17,898 nucleotides of DNA, taken from the NCBI GenBank assembly GCA_002352605.1, contig DEIP01000145.1:18672-36569 (forward strand). The letters are read 5' to 3'. This stretch comes from Desulfobacteraceae bacterium UBA2771 (lineage in GTDB: Bacteria > Desulfobacterota > Desulfobacteria > Desulfobacterales > Desulfosarcinaceae). The translations under genes and the position numbers were made by a program. Positions 1 to 10,757 of this stretch are shown here, one piece after another (position 1 is the first letter of the stretch; the number at the start of each line of letters is the position of its first letter). The notes below the pieces were generated by a model. That model did no database searches and had not been told where the DNA came from. It worked only from the letters and a program-made list of their open reading frames with translations.

Positions 1-2
1 AA

Positions 3-560
3 ACGGTCGCCGCCGTCGACAGAAAAGTTCTGGGAAGCTGGGACAAAGCAGTCTGTGCCGAAATAGAAAGCCGCAATGATGGCATGGTGTTGATCGGCCG
101 CAACCGGCTTCAAGCATGGCGTGAACGCCTTTTTTATTCCTTGCGCCACAAAGTCATCGCCCTGATCAGCCCCAACCCCCGCCTGCGCCATGTCACTGTC
201 CTTCTGGATTTTTCCGATACATCGCTGCTGGCCCTGACCTTTGTGCGGCACGCCTTCTTGAACCGGCCGGAGTTTAAACTGCACTTTCTTCACGCGCTGC
301 ATGGCAACGAAAAAAGCGCCCTACGGCGCTGGTCACGGCACAAACGGGTGGCCGATATCGACCCCGAGGCAGCGCTCACGCTCCTCCCATCAACGGGAAA
401 TCCAAGCGCGACCATCCTTGAGGCACTGGCGGCCGGCCGATACGGCACCATCGTCATGGGCAAGCGCGGCCTGTCGGGAATCAAGCGGTTGCTATTGGGT
501 AGCGTCTCGCGTGCCGTTTTGCGCAGGATGGACGACCGGTCGCTATTCCTGGTGGATTGA
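3..560 (+). CDS. Universal stress protein, two UspA domains (5' end outside window)
   Basis: The reading frame is open from the left edge of the window (first full codon at 3) to the TGA at 558-560, so the start and most of a first domain are missing. A first methionine at 84 is internal. What is visible is the tail of one UspA domain (DGMVLIGRNRLQAW, a decayed end-of-domain motif) followed by a complete second UspA domain beginning near RHVTVLLDFSDTS. Near the C-terminus the nucleotide-binding signature G-2x-G-9x-G-S is intact (GKRG, nine residues, GS), followed by SRAVLRR and the final strand SLFLVD. In this family the motif predicts ATP binding. The role is usually a cytoplasmic stress-response or regulatory one, with no defined substrate. 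It converges on the phosphohexomutase gene with a 36-bp gap and no clear terminator. The family call is firm; the physiological role is unknown. Confidence 0.85.
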   Translation, partial: TVAAVDRKVLGSWDKAVCAEIESRNDGMVLIGRNRLQAWRERLFYSLRHKVIALISPNPRLRHVTVLLDFSDTSLLALTFVRHAFLNRPEFKLHFLHALHGNEKSALRRWSRHKRVADIDPEAALTLLPSTGNPSATILEALAAGRYGTIVMGKRGLSGIKRLLLGSVSRAVLRRMDDRSLFLVD

Positions 561-596
561 GGAGACAGTCAGGGTCAGGCGGTATTAACATCATGA

Positions 597-2738
597 TTAT
601 TCACCCTCCTTTCTTGAAGCCAATTCCAAATAAGGCAGAATCCCCTTGTCATATCGGGCTTCAAAGGCCCGGTCCACTTTCTGCACGGGGTCGGCACCCA
701 GAAAGGCCAGCAACACGTCCAACTGCCGTTTGCGTTTGCCGGCGTCGGAAACGGCCTTCAGCCCGGCAATCCGGTCCTCGATCTCAAAATATTTCATCTT
801 GTCGTCTAAGGGAAGCTGCCAGAAGAGCAGAAATCCCCGTTCGGGGAAATCCACGCCCAGGATGTCGTAGCAATAGGCCATGAAGGCACGTTCCAGCCGT
901 TTGTGAATGCCCACGATCTGCGCCTTTACCGCTTCCATGACGGACAGATCAAATGGCCGACCGAGCACTTCGATGTAAATCTTGAATTTGGGTTCGGTGC
1001 CCGATGGCCGGACCGTAATGCGGATGCTGCGGGTCTCGGGCAGGTTCTCCAGTTTCAGGACCAGCACGTTACGCGATGAGGTATCGGTGCGGGACAGGTG
1101 GGGCTGGGGCTCACCCTGCCAGCGGTCAATCTTGTCCAATACTGCATAATCGCCCACCACCGGAATCTCATGGGCCCTCAAGTGCTGCATGATCGTTTTG
1201 ATACGGCCGATGCCCTTTGCCCCCAGCAGCCTGATTTCGGTAAGGTAGTTGTGGCAGTAGCCGTACTTGGCGTAAATGCCGTCCAGGTAATCCACCAGGG
1301 TGCGCCCGGCGGCCTTGAGCTGAGAGGTGAGTTCCGCCAACCACACAGCGGCGCCGGCGGCATCCTTGTCGCGGGCGTAGTTGCCCATGAGAAAACCGTG
1401 GCTCTCCTCGGTGCCCAGGAGAAAGTCCCCCTGCCGACCCTCCGCCGCCAACCGGTTCATGCGCTCGCCGATGTACTTGAACCCAACCAGCAGATCGCCG
1501 ATACACTGGATGCCGTTCTCCGCGGCAATGGTATCGACAAGCGAGGAGGTGACGTCGGTTTTGATGATCACGTTGTTTTCGGTCAACCACCCCTTTTTGC
1601 GGTACTGGTCGATGGCATATTCGACAAGCACGATGCCGATCTCGTTGCCGTTGAGAAATTTCCATACCCCATTGTGTCGCACCATGATGCCGATGCGGTC
1701 GGCATCCGGGTCGGTGCTCATGATCACGTCCGCACCGATGGCGTCGGCGTTGGGCAGTGCCGTATCGAAGGACTGAATCACTTCCGGGTTGGGGATGTTG
1801 AATGTGACGTTCTCAAAGGCACCGCTCAGGTTGGCGGTGGCCGGATCCAAATGGATATCGAAGCCCATGCCCTTGAGCACCGGATAGACGGAGGTCAGAC
1901 CTGTGCCATGCAGCGGACTGTAGAGAATCTTGACCCCCCTGGCATCACTGAGCTGGAGCGCGGCCACCGCCTTTTGATAAGCCTCATCCACCTCACTGCC
2001 GATAACCGCCAGCAGTCCCTTTTCGCCGGCCGCATCCAGGTCCATGGTCCGGATGACGGAAACCTTACCGGTCACCTCGTCCACCAGGTCTTGGTCATGG
2101 GGCGGAATAAGCTGACCGCCGTACTGGTCGTAAACTTTTTTTCCATTGTCCGTGGGCGGGTTATGACTGGCGGAAAACATGCACCCGGAAACGGTGCCCA
2201 GATGGCGGATGGCAAAAGAGAGTTCCGGAGTGCTGCGGGTGCTGTCGAACAGGTAAACCTTGATGCCGTTGGCTGCGTACACGCGGGCCGCCGCTTCGGC
2301 CAGCTGGCGGCAGTCCAGGTCTTTCACAGGATTGGGCCGGTCGGCATCATAAATCGCGGTATCGGTAAATTGGCGCACATCATAAGCCAGCACCAAGCCT
2401 CGCTGTTTGGCTGACCCGCCGTGGGCCTTGATCAGGTATTGGCTGTGACCCTGGGCCGAGGCTTGAATGGTCCACGGGTTGATGCGATTGGGTCCCACGC
2501 CCACCAACCCCCGCCGACCGCCGGTGCCAAAAGGGATCACCTGATAAAAAGAATCCAGCAAAAAATCCCATCGCCCGGACGTGACCAGATGGTCGATCTG
2601 GGGCACGTAGGCGGCAAACATCTCGTCGGTGAGCCAGGTCTTCAATCGATCCAGGGCATCGCTTTTAAAGTTGTCGGGAAGATCAAGGGTCTCGAATCCT
2701 TTTTCTGCTTTTTCAATCAGGGTCTGGTAATTGTCCAT
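597..2738 (-). CDS. Phosphohexomutase (phosphoglucomutase/phosphomannomutase family) with C-terminal extension
   Basis: A member of the alpha-D-phosphohexomutase superfamily, which interconverts hexose 1- and 6-phosphates in the cytoplasm for glycogen, exopolysaccharide or nucleotide-sugar metabolism. All four catalytic signatures are present in order: the FGTGGRRG loop (residues 70-77), the phosphoserine loop SASHNPP (189-195, catalytic Ser191), the metal loop DPDADR (343-348), the sugar-specificity loop GTEESHG (442-448) and the phosphate-binding loop RPSGTEPK (577-584). Residues ~600-713 form an extra C-terminal region not needed for the four-domain fold. At 713 residues it is longer than typical PgcA-type enzymes of about 550-600. 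The ATG at 2738 has a GGTGAGG Shine-Dalgarno about 7 nt upstream. The gene is divergent from the kinase gene. The family is certain; glucose versus mannose specificity cannot be decided, though the architecture (N-terminal leader before FGTGGRRG, GTEESHG) favours phosphoglucomutase. Confidence 0.93.
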   Translation of the reverse strand: MDNYQTLIEKAEKGFETLDLPDNFKSDALDRLKTWLTDEMFAAYVPQIDHLVTSGRWDFLLDSFYQVIPFGTGGRRGLVGVGPNRINPWTIQASAQGHSQYLIKAHGGSAKQRGLVLAYDVRQFTDTAIYDADRPNPVKDLDCRQLAEAAARVYAANGIKVYLFDSTRSTPELSFAIRHLGTVSGCMFSASHNPPTDNGKKVYDQYGGQLIPPHDQDLVDEVTGKVSVIRTMDLDAAGEKGLLAVIGSEVDEAYQKAVAALQLSDARGVKILYSPLHGTGLTSVYPVLKGMGFDIHLDPATANLSGAFENVTFNIPNPEVIQSFDTALPNADAIGADVIMSTDPDADRIGIMVRHNGVWKFLNGNEIGIVLVEYAIDQYRKKGWLTENNVIIKTDVTSSLVDTIAAENGIQCIGDLLVGFKYIGERMNRLAAEGRQGDFLLGTEESHGFLMGNYARDKDAAGAAVWLAELTSQLKAAGRTLVDYLDGIYAKYGYCHNYLTEIRLLGAKGIGRIKTIMQHLRAHEIPVVGDYAVLDKIDRWQGEPQPHLSRTDTSSRNVLVLKLENLPETRSIRITVRPSGTEPKFKIYIEVLGRPFDLSVMEAVKAQIVGIHKRLERAFMAYCYDILGVDFPERGFLLFWQLPLDDKMKYFEIEDRIAGLKAVSDAGKRKRQLDVLLAFLGADPVQKVDRAFEARYDKGILPYLELASRKEGE

Positions 2739-3018
2739 GCCGTATCCTCACCAATGGGTGTAAATGGAAAATGGATCCGTTTCACAATAAATTCCTGCCT
2801 GCTCGGGAGTGCTACATGGCAGTTATGACCATAACGATCTGATAAGCGTGTATGAATACCGGCAACTATTTCATTTTTTCCCAGCATTGACAATGGTTTT
2901 AAGAGCGCGCGCCATCGCCATCTTCGGCTAAACTTATCCCATGGCGTGCCGATAGGTGATACATGAAAGCAGCATCTATCGACCCGTCCGGCACCACATT
3001 ATCCCAAACTGGTGATCC
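2739..3018. other. Divergent intergenic region
   Basis: This 280-bp spacer separates the divergent phosphohexomutase and hybrid-kinase genes and must hold promoters for both. A TTGACA hexamer lies at 2887-2892 on the + strand, but no acceptable -10 follows at 16-18 nt. No strong hairpin or RNA family was recognised. The kinase start has a modest GGTGA Shine-Dalgarno just upstream of 3019. Confidence 0.5.
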
Positions 3019-6381
<3,363 letters not shown>

Positions 6382-7053
6382 TTAACTGTTGCCGCGGGTC
6401 GATCCCTCAAACGCTGTCCGTTCCACCAGTGCCCCGGTGGGGCAGACCGCAAGGCATTCCCGGCAAGACACACAGTTTGCAGCAGCCAACGGGTCCGCAT
6501 CGAAATACCCCACCACCGTTTCAAAACCCCGGCCGGCAAAACTCAACTGGGGCTGCCGGTGCCGCTGCCGGCATATCCGGACACAAAGGCCGCAGAGCAC
6601 GCACCGGTTGGGGTAGTAGTCAAACACCGGGTGATGGGTGTCCACCTCGGGTTCCTTGAGCACCCGTTCGAAGGGTTTGCAACCCAGACCCACCCCGAGA
6701 AATTTGGCGATATCCTGCAGCGCACAGGCTTTGTTGGCCGGACAGTGCTTGCAGTCCACCCGGTGAACCGAAAGCAGGAGTTTGAAGGCCATCTTTTGAA
6801 GGCTGCGGACCACCTCGGTGCCCGTGTAAACCGTCATGCCGTTTTCCACGGGTACCGTGCAGGCAGTCACGGGATCGCGAAAGCCGTCGATCTCCACCAA
6901 GCAGAGGCGACACGCGGCCGGAGCACCGGCGGGGCTATCCGTCTCCATCCAGCACAGATGGGGAATGATGATACCGGCGGACAGACAGGCTGAGAGCACG
7001 CTGCTGCCATCCGGGGCCTGGATGGTCCGGTCGTCTACGGTCAGGGTGATCAT
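6382..7053 (-). CDS. HoxU-like iron-sulfur subunit of NADH-linked diaphorase
   Basis: An electron-transfer subunit resembling HoxU and the N-terminal third of NuoG or [FeFe]-hydrogenase HndD. Numbered from the ATG at 7053 (223 aa): a plant-type [2Fe-2S] domain with Cys34, Cys48, Cys51 and Cys65; a His-Cys3 [4Fe-4S] site (His97, Cys101, Cys104, Cys110; HRVDCKHCPANKAC); then a bacterial 2x[4Fe-4S] ferredoxin domain (Cys151/154/157/161 and Cys194/197/200/204). The protein stops right after the last cluster, so there is no H-cluster or molybdopterin domain; this matches HoxU length and does not look like a truncation. I chose 7053 over the in-frame ATG at 7074 because an AAGAGGAA Shine-Dalgarno lies about 9 nt upstream of 7053 and overlaps the earlier ATG. 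It is the last gene of the three-gene operon, 35 nt after the NuoF-like stop, and presumably wires NADH electrons to a catalytic partner encoded elsewhere. Confidence 0.9.
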   Translation of the reverse strand: MITLTVDDRTIQAPDGSSVLSACLSAGIIIPHLCWMETDSPAGAPAACRLCLVEIDGFRDPVTACTVPVENGMTVYTGTEVVRSLQKMAFKLLLSVHRVDCKHCPANKACALQDIAKFLGVGLGCKPFERVLKEPEVDTHHPVFDYYPNRCVLCGLCVRICRQRHRQPQLSFAGRGFETVVGYFDADPLAAANCVSCRECLAVCPTGALVERTAFEGSTRGNS

Positions 7054-7088
7054 CGTCGAAGATTCCTCTTGCATCCGATCTCTATCTT

Positions 7089-9041
7089 TCAGCTTTCAGC
7101 TTTATTCTTCTCCGGCGGCCGCTCAATAATCGGCACCAGAGCCGCCGGGGAGACCTTCTCCACCGCATCGTAGTCCGGCGGACAGGCCACCACGCATTCG
7201 CCGCACTTGACACACAGCTGCTGGTCAATGCCTTTCTTGCGATTGCTGGTAGTGAACACCGCCTCCACCGGGCAGCACCCCACGCAGGCATCACAGCCCC
7301 GGGCGCATTTGTCCAGGTCGATGAAAAAGGCCGTCAGCGCCCGGCAAGCGCAACTCGGACAGCGGCCCTCCTTGAAATGAGCCTCGTATTCGTCCCGGAA
7401 ATAGGCCAGAGAAGTGAGCACCGGGTTGGGGGCGGTCTTTCCCAATCCGCACAGCGACCCCTGTTTCACTGCCCGGCTCAGGGTCTCCAACTGCTCCAGG
7501 TCCCCCTCGCGGCCCTCGCCCCGGGTGAGCCGGCGCAGGATGTCCAGCAGATGACGGGTACCGATACGGCAAAAGGTACACTTGCCGCAGGACTCCTTCT
7601 GGGTGAAATCCAGGAAATAGCGCGAGACGTCCACCATGCAGACGTCTTCATCCATCACCACCATACCGCCCGAGCCCATCATGGCCCCGGCCCGGGTCAG
7701 GGCGTCGAAATCCACCGGCGTGTCGAGAAAGTCGGCGGACAGGCACCCCCCCGACGGCCCGCCGATCTGCACCGCCTTGAACCGCTTCTTGTCGGGAATG
7801 CCACCGCAAATATCGAAGATCAGGTCCCGGAGGGTCACCCCCATCGGGATCTCCACCAATCCCGGATGGGTCACGTTTCCCACCACGGAAAAAACCGCCG
7901 TGCCCGGGCTGCCGGCCGTGCCGATGGCCCGGAACCAGTCGGCCCCCTTTTCCACAATGGGCGGGATCGTAGCCAGGGTCTTGACATTGTTGATCACCGT
8001 GGGTCGGCCGTCGATCCCTTGCTCCACCGGATAGGGCGGGCGGTGACGGGGCATGCCACGGTAGCCTTCCACCGACCGGATCAGGGCCGTCTCCTCTCCG
8101 CAGACGAAAGCACCGGAACCCTGGAACAGGTCGATGTCGAAATCCAATCCGCTGCCCAGGATATCGGTGCCTAAAAAACCCAGTTCCCGGGCCTGCTCGA
8201 CGGCGGTGGTGAGAATACGCACCGCCAGGGGGTATTCGGCCCGCACGTAAAACAGTCCCCGGGCGGCGCCGACGGCCAGGGCGGCGATGATCATTCCCTC
8301 GATGACTTGGTGGGGGTTGCTCTCCAGCAGGGTGCGATCCATGTAAGCGCCGGGATCTCCCTCATCGGCATTGCAGACGATCATCTTGTCGCTGCCCGAT
8401 GCCGCCCGCGCCGCCCGCCATTTTCTGGCGGTGGGGAATCCCGCACCGCCCCGCCCCCGCAGTCCGGCCGCCTCGATCTCGTCGATCACCGTTTCCGGTT
8501 TCCGGCAAAGTGCTGTGGTCAGGGCGCCGTAGCCCCCTTCGGCGATATACTCGTGGATCTGATCCGGGTCGATTCGTCCGCAGCGCTCCATGATCACCCG
8601 CTTCTCCCGGTTGAAGCGAGCAAACTCCATCACCGAGGGGATCATCTCGTTTTCCACAGTGGCGCCCATGACGTGCTCGAACCGTGGGTCCCCCTCTTCC
8701 AGGAATAGCTTGACCAACATCTTGGCCTTACCCGGCGTCACCTCCGGATAGAAAATGGGTGGGAAACCCGAATCCGGATGATCGATGATCACCACCGGTT
8801 CGGCATAGCAGTGACCTACGCAGCCCACCGTGTGGATGAGGGCCTCGATGCCCCGGTCGGCCAGCGCCGCCTCGAAAGCCGCCTGGGTCTCCAGGGCGCC
8901 GGAAGCAATGCCGCAGGTGGCCATGCCGATGTGAATCTTTGGCAGCGGACTCTTTTCGAACTGCTCCCGTCGGGCCCTGGCCTCGTCGGCAATGGCCTGG
9001 TAGGCCGCTAAGACCCGGTTTACGGCATCCCCGGTCATCAT
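7089..9041 (-). CDS. NuoF/HoxF/HndC-type NADH-oxidising flavoprotein subunit
   Basis: The NAD(H)- and FMN-binding subunit of a soluble diaphorase. N-terminal thioredoxin-fold [2Fe-2S]-like domain (~35-120) with only three obvious cysteines (C43, C74, C78); 51-kDa core with the FMN/NADH loop GLRGRGGAGFPTARKW (193-208) and NADEGDPGAYMDR (224-236); an SLBB region (~385-440); the NuoF [4Fe-4S] site ESCGKCTFC with C485, C488, C491 and distal C531; and a C-terminal 2x[4Fe-4S] ferredoxin (C579/583/586/590 and C610/613/616/620). This three-part layout is that of HndC/HydB of NAD(P)-linked, often electron-bifurcating hydrogenases, and differs from respiratory NuoF, which lacks the fused N- and C-terminal domains. 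The ATG at 9041 overlaps the stop of the upstream NuoE-like gene (ATGA), with GGAGG 7 nt before it, so the two are translationally coupled. A second ATG follows directly at 9038. Confidence 0.93.
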   Translation of the reverse strand: MMTGDAVNRVLAAYQAIADEARARREQFEKSPLPKIHIGMATCGIASGALETQAAFEAALADRGIEALIHTVGCVGHCYAEPVVIIDHPDSGFPPIFYPEVTPGKAKMLVKLFLEEGDPRFEHVMGATVENEMIPSVMEFARFNREKRVIMERCGRIDPDQIHEYIAEGGYGALTTALCRKPETVIDEIEAAGLRGRGGAGFPTARKWRAARAASGSDKMIVCNADEGDPGAYMDRTLLESNPHQVIEGMIIAALAVGAARGLFYVRAEYPLAVRILTTAVEQARELGFLGTDILGSGLDFDIDLFQGSGAFVCGEETALIRSVEGYRGMPRHRPPYPVEQGIDGRPTVINNVKTLATIPPIVEKGADWFRAIGTAGSPGTAVFSVVGNVTHPGLVEIPMGVTLRDLIFDICGGIPDKKRFKAVQIGGPSGGCLSADFLDTPVDFDALTRAGAMMGSGGMVVMDEDVCMVDVSRYFLDFTQKESCGKCTFCRIGTRHLLDILRRLTRGEGREGDLEQLETLSRAVKQGSLCGLGKTAPNPVLTSLAYFRDEYEAHFKEGRCPSCACRALTAFFIDLDKCARGCDACVGCCPVEAVFTTSNRKKGIDQQLCVKCGECVVACPPDYDAVEKVSPAALVPIIERPPEKNKAES

Positions 9042-9562
9042 TTGGCGGCCTCCCTTTGCGCTTTTTCCTTTTCAAGGCGAACCTGTAGCACCAGTCCCTC
9101 CACCTTGCTGGGAGCCATGTGACCGTGAAGAATCTCCCCCATCAAGGCCACCGGCGCCAGGGCACAACACCCCACACAGGCCACCCGCTCGATGCTGAAC
9201 TCACGGTCTTCGGTAGTTTCTCCTTCCCGGATCTCCAGTTTGCGTTCGAAATTCTCCAGGATGATCTCACCGCCCCGCACATGGCAGGCCGTACCCATGC
9301 AGACCTTCACCGGGTTTTTTCCCGGCGGGTTGAACCGGAACTGGTTGTAGAAGGAGGCCACCCCGTAAACTTCGGAACGGGTAACGGACAGGTGGTCGGC
9401 CACCAGGGAGAGGGCATCGTCGGGCAGGTAACCCAAGGCCTTCTGAGCCATCTGAAGCAGTGGGATGAGCTGTCCCCGGCCCTTAGGAGAGGATTTGATC
9501 TGCGTTTGGAGGATTTCCAGGTGCGCCTGATCTTCAGCGGTGAGTGAATGCTCCATGGTCAC
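9038..9562 (-). CDS. NuoE-like [2Fe-2S] thioredoxin-fold subunit of the diaphorase
   Basis: The 24-kDa-type subunit (NuoE/HoxE/HndA) that holds a [2Fe-2S] cluster next to the flavoprotein. It has the helical N-terminal region with QKALGYLPDDAL and the SEVYGVASFYNQF signature, then cluster ligands C88 and C93 (CMGTAC) and C129 and C133 (CVGCC), an intact C-x4-C / C-x3-C set. The length of about 174 aa is normal. The longest frame starts with GTG at 9562; an ATG at 9556 two codons later is equally plausible. No convincing Shine-Dalgarno precedes either, and a 6-2-6 inverted repeat occupies the space just upstream. It is the first gene of the diaphorase trio and overlaps the NuoF-like gene by 4 nt. 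The inverted-repeat element at 9632-9758 separates it from the cNMP-fold genes. Confidence 0.92.
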   Translation of the reverse strand: MTMEHSLTAEDQAHLEILQTQIKSSPKGRGQLIPLLQMAQKALGYLPDDALSLVADHLSVTRSEVYGVASFYNQFRFNPPGKNPVKVCMGTACHVRGGEIILENFERKLEIREGETTEDREFSIERVACVGCCALAPVALMGEILHGHMAPSKVEGLVLQVRLEKEKAQREAAK

Positions 9563-9569
9563 GTTTCGG

Positions 9570-9583
9570 CTATGAGTTCATAG
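9570..9583. promoter_or_regulatory. Possible operator dyad upstream of the NuoE-like gene
   Basis: CTATGA-GT-TCATAG is a perfect 6-2-6 inverted repeat that ends 7 bp before the earliest start codon of the NuoE-like gene, where a Shine-Dalgarno would be expected but none is seen. It could be a repressor site or a small leader structure. No matching copy was noticed elsewhere in the window, and a dyad this short can occur by chance. Confidence 0.25.
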
Positions 9584-9631
9584 TTTCGATTACAACTGCA
9601 CATTTGATAACGTCACTAAAAACCTCGTTTC

Positions 9632-9758
9632 TGACGGATTCGTATAAAGCCCGAGATCAAGGCTTGCGAATCCTTGAGGAACGAGGCGTACTGAACGTAC
9701 GCCGCAGTGACGAGGGATGAAGCGTAACACAGATATCGGGTTTTTTACAAATCCGTCA
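9632..9758. mobile_element. 127-bp inverted-repeat element (MITE-like), non-coding
   Basis: The left end TGACGGATTCGTATAAAGCC (start 9632) and the reverse complement of the right end (9758 leftwards, TGACGGATTTGTAAAAAACC) match over 26 bp with four mismatches, giving clear imperfect terminal inverted repeats at 9632-9657 and 9733-9758. Inside lies a perfect 7-bp hairpin, GGCGTAC-TGAAC-GTACGCC (9685-9703). No transposase is present and no obvious target-site duplication flanks it. The size, terminal repeats and lack of coding capacity fit a MITE or REP-like dispersed element. The right end supplies the TGA stop (9758-9756) of the adjacent cNMP-fold gene. Confidence 0.65.
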
Positions 9759-10223
9759 AATTTTGTCCATGGCACCATATGCAGCCTGGATGCGCTCCCG
9801 TAGCAAGAAACAAAGGCGCTCGAGCATGAAAAAACCGAAGGGGGTATCCTCCTCCATGCATTTTCTCAACTGGCGGCCCTTGAGGCGAATCACGGTCGAA
9901 TCCTTCCGGCAGTTGGCCGAAGACATGAGCACATGGGGCTCGTCCAACAGGGCCGACCAGCAACCCAGGGTGCGGCCCTTGCCCAGGGCATCGATCACCA
10001 CCGAGCCCTTGTGACTGCCGATGTCCATGGCACGCTCCAGGAAAATGTATCCGTCGACGATGATGAACAGGTCTTCGCCGAAATCGCCCTGCCGGAAAAC
10101 ATAAGACCCAGCCTCATAGTGATCAATGCTGCAAAAATCTGAAATGGTGTCCAGGTGCATCGGAGAGATGTTCTTGAGAAATCCGCACGATTGCAAGGTG
10201 GCCCGAATGTCGGGATTAACCAT
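9756..10223 (-). CDS. Cyclic-nucleotide-binding-fold (CAP_ED) protein without DNA-binding domain, copy 2
   Basis: A 155-residue stand-alone CAP_ED beta-roll protein. Typical sequence runs FLKNISPMHLDTISDFCSI, then YVFRQGDFGEDLFIIVDGYI, then the phosphate-binding-cassette region (LGKGRTLGCWSALLD, about residues 80-95) and the closing C-helix. The canonical Gly-Glu and the phosphate-binding Arg of cAMP-binding proteins are not found at the expected places, so it may bind another ligand or act as a non-binding partner. It ends shortly after the C-helix with no helix-turn-helix. I prefer the ATG at 10223 over 10238 because GGGAGGAA lies about 5 nt upstream. It then overlaps the stop of the preceding gene by 8 nt (ATGGTTAA), implying translational coupling. 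The stop codon falls in the end of the inverted-repeat element, so the native C-terminus may once have been different. Confidence 0.82.
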   Translation of the reverse strand: MVNPDIRATLQSCGFLKNISPMHLDTISDFCSIDHYEAGSYVFRQGDFGEDLFIIVDGYIFLERAMDIGSHKGSVVIDALGKGRTLGCWSALLDEPHVLMSSANCRKDSTVIRLKGRQLRKCMEEDTPFGFFMLERLCFLLRERIQAAYGAMDKI

Positions 10224-10662
10224 GGTTTCCTCCCACATCGTTGTCGGTCATCTGATGGTAGGCCTGGATCAACCGCCCGCCCAGGACCCGGGACAGATGC
10301 CTGAAAAACAGATAGCCGCTTTGCATATCGTTATCCAGCAGCTTGAGCAGCCGGTCCCGGTCCAGTTGCAAAACCACCACCGGCGTCGCACAGATGGCAG
10401 TGCCGCCATAGGTATCACGATCGATGAGGCTGCCCCAACCGAAGGCCTCGCCCACACGGCTTCCCGTGTAGACTTTTTTTTGCGATTCGTCCATGGCGAT
10501 CTTGACTTCGCCCTGGGCAAGGATGAACAAGTGCCGGGCCGCATCGCCGCTAAGGAACAGGACATCCCCTTGGGCAAAAGCCACGCGTTCGGCAATGCCC
10601 ATGACCCGGTTGACAACATTCTGGCTCAGTCCCCAGAACAGATCCGTCTGTCGGATGTACAT
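10216..10662 (-). CDS. Cyclic-nucleotide-binding-fold (CAP_ED) protein without DNA-binding domain, copy 1
   Basis: A 148-residue protein made of a single CAP_ED fold. It shows LFWGLSQNVVNRVMGIAE, GDVLFLSGDAARHLFILAQG and the cassette RVGEAFGWGSLID (about residues 69-81), then a C-helix. Gly71-Glu72 of the phosphate-binding cassette are kept, but the conserved Arg position (R-x-A-T in CRP-like proteins) reads G-G-T-A, so cAMP binding in the usual way is doubtful. No HTH follows, so it cannot act like Crp/Fnr alone. An AAGAGGTC Shine-Dalgarno lies about 5 nt before the ATG. The gene is first after a good sigma70 promoter and is coupled to its paralogue by an 8-nt overlap. The pair precedes the diaphorase trio in the same orientation, suggesting a sensory or regulatory link, which is inference. 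Confidence 0.83.
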   Translation of the reverse strand: MYIRQTDLFWGLSQNVVNRVMGIAERVAFAQGDVLFLSGDAARHLFILAQGEVKIAMDESQKKVYTGSRVGEAFGWGSLIDRDTYGGTAICATPVVVLQLDRDRLLKLLDNDMQSGYLFFRHLSRVLGGRLIQAYHQMTDNDVGGNHG

Positions 10663-10715
10663 GGTGACCTCTTTTCGACAAGTAAGGACCTCGGAAAAAG
10701 AAGGTCTCTTCTCGA

Positions 10716-10745
10716 TCTATAGTATACGAAAAGACACGGTGTCAA
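10716..10745 (-). promoter_or_regulatory. Sigma70 promoter for the cNMP-fold gene pair
   Basis: On the - strand a perfect -35 TTGACA (10745-10740) is followed after 18 nt by TATAGA (10721-10716). Transcription would begin near 10709, leaving a leader of about 47 nt before the ATG at 10662. The promoter sits in the short gap directly downstream of comEC and could drive the two cNMP-fold genes and, by read-through of the inverted-repeat element, the diaphorase genes. Confidence 0.6.
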
Positions 10746-10757
10746 ATTAAACATTTG

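Noticed and set aside
1098..2414. 438-codon open frame on the + strand, opposite the phosphohexomutase
   Set aside because: It lies wholly antisense to a gene with intact catalytic motifs, has no domain or signal, and is explained by high GC content suppressing stops in the opposite frame.
7377..8174. 265-codon + strand frame opposite the NuoF-like gene
   Set aside because: An antisense shadow of a strongly conserved coding region with no recognisable protein features.
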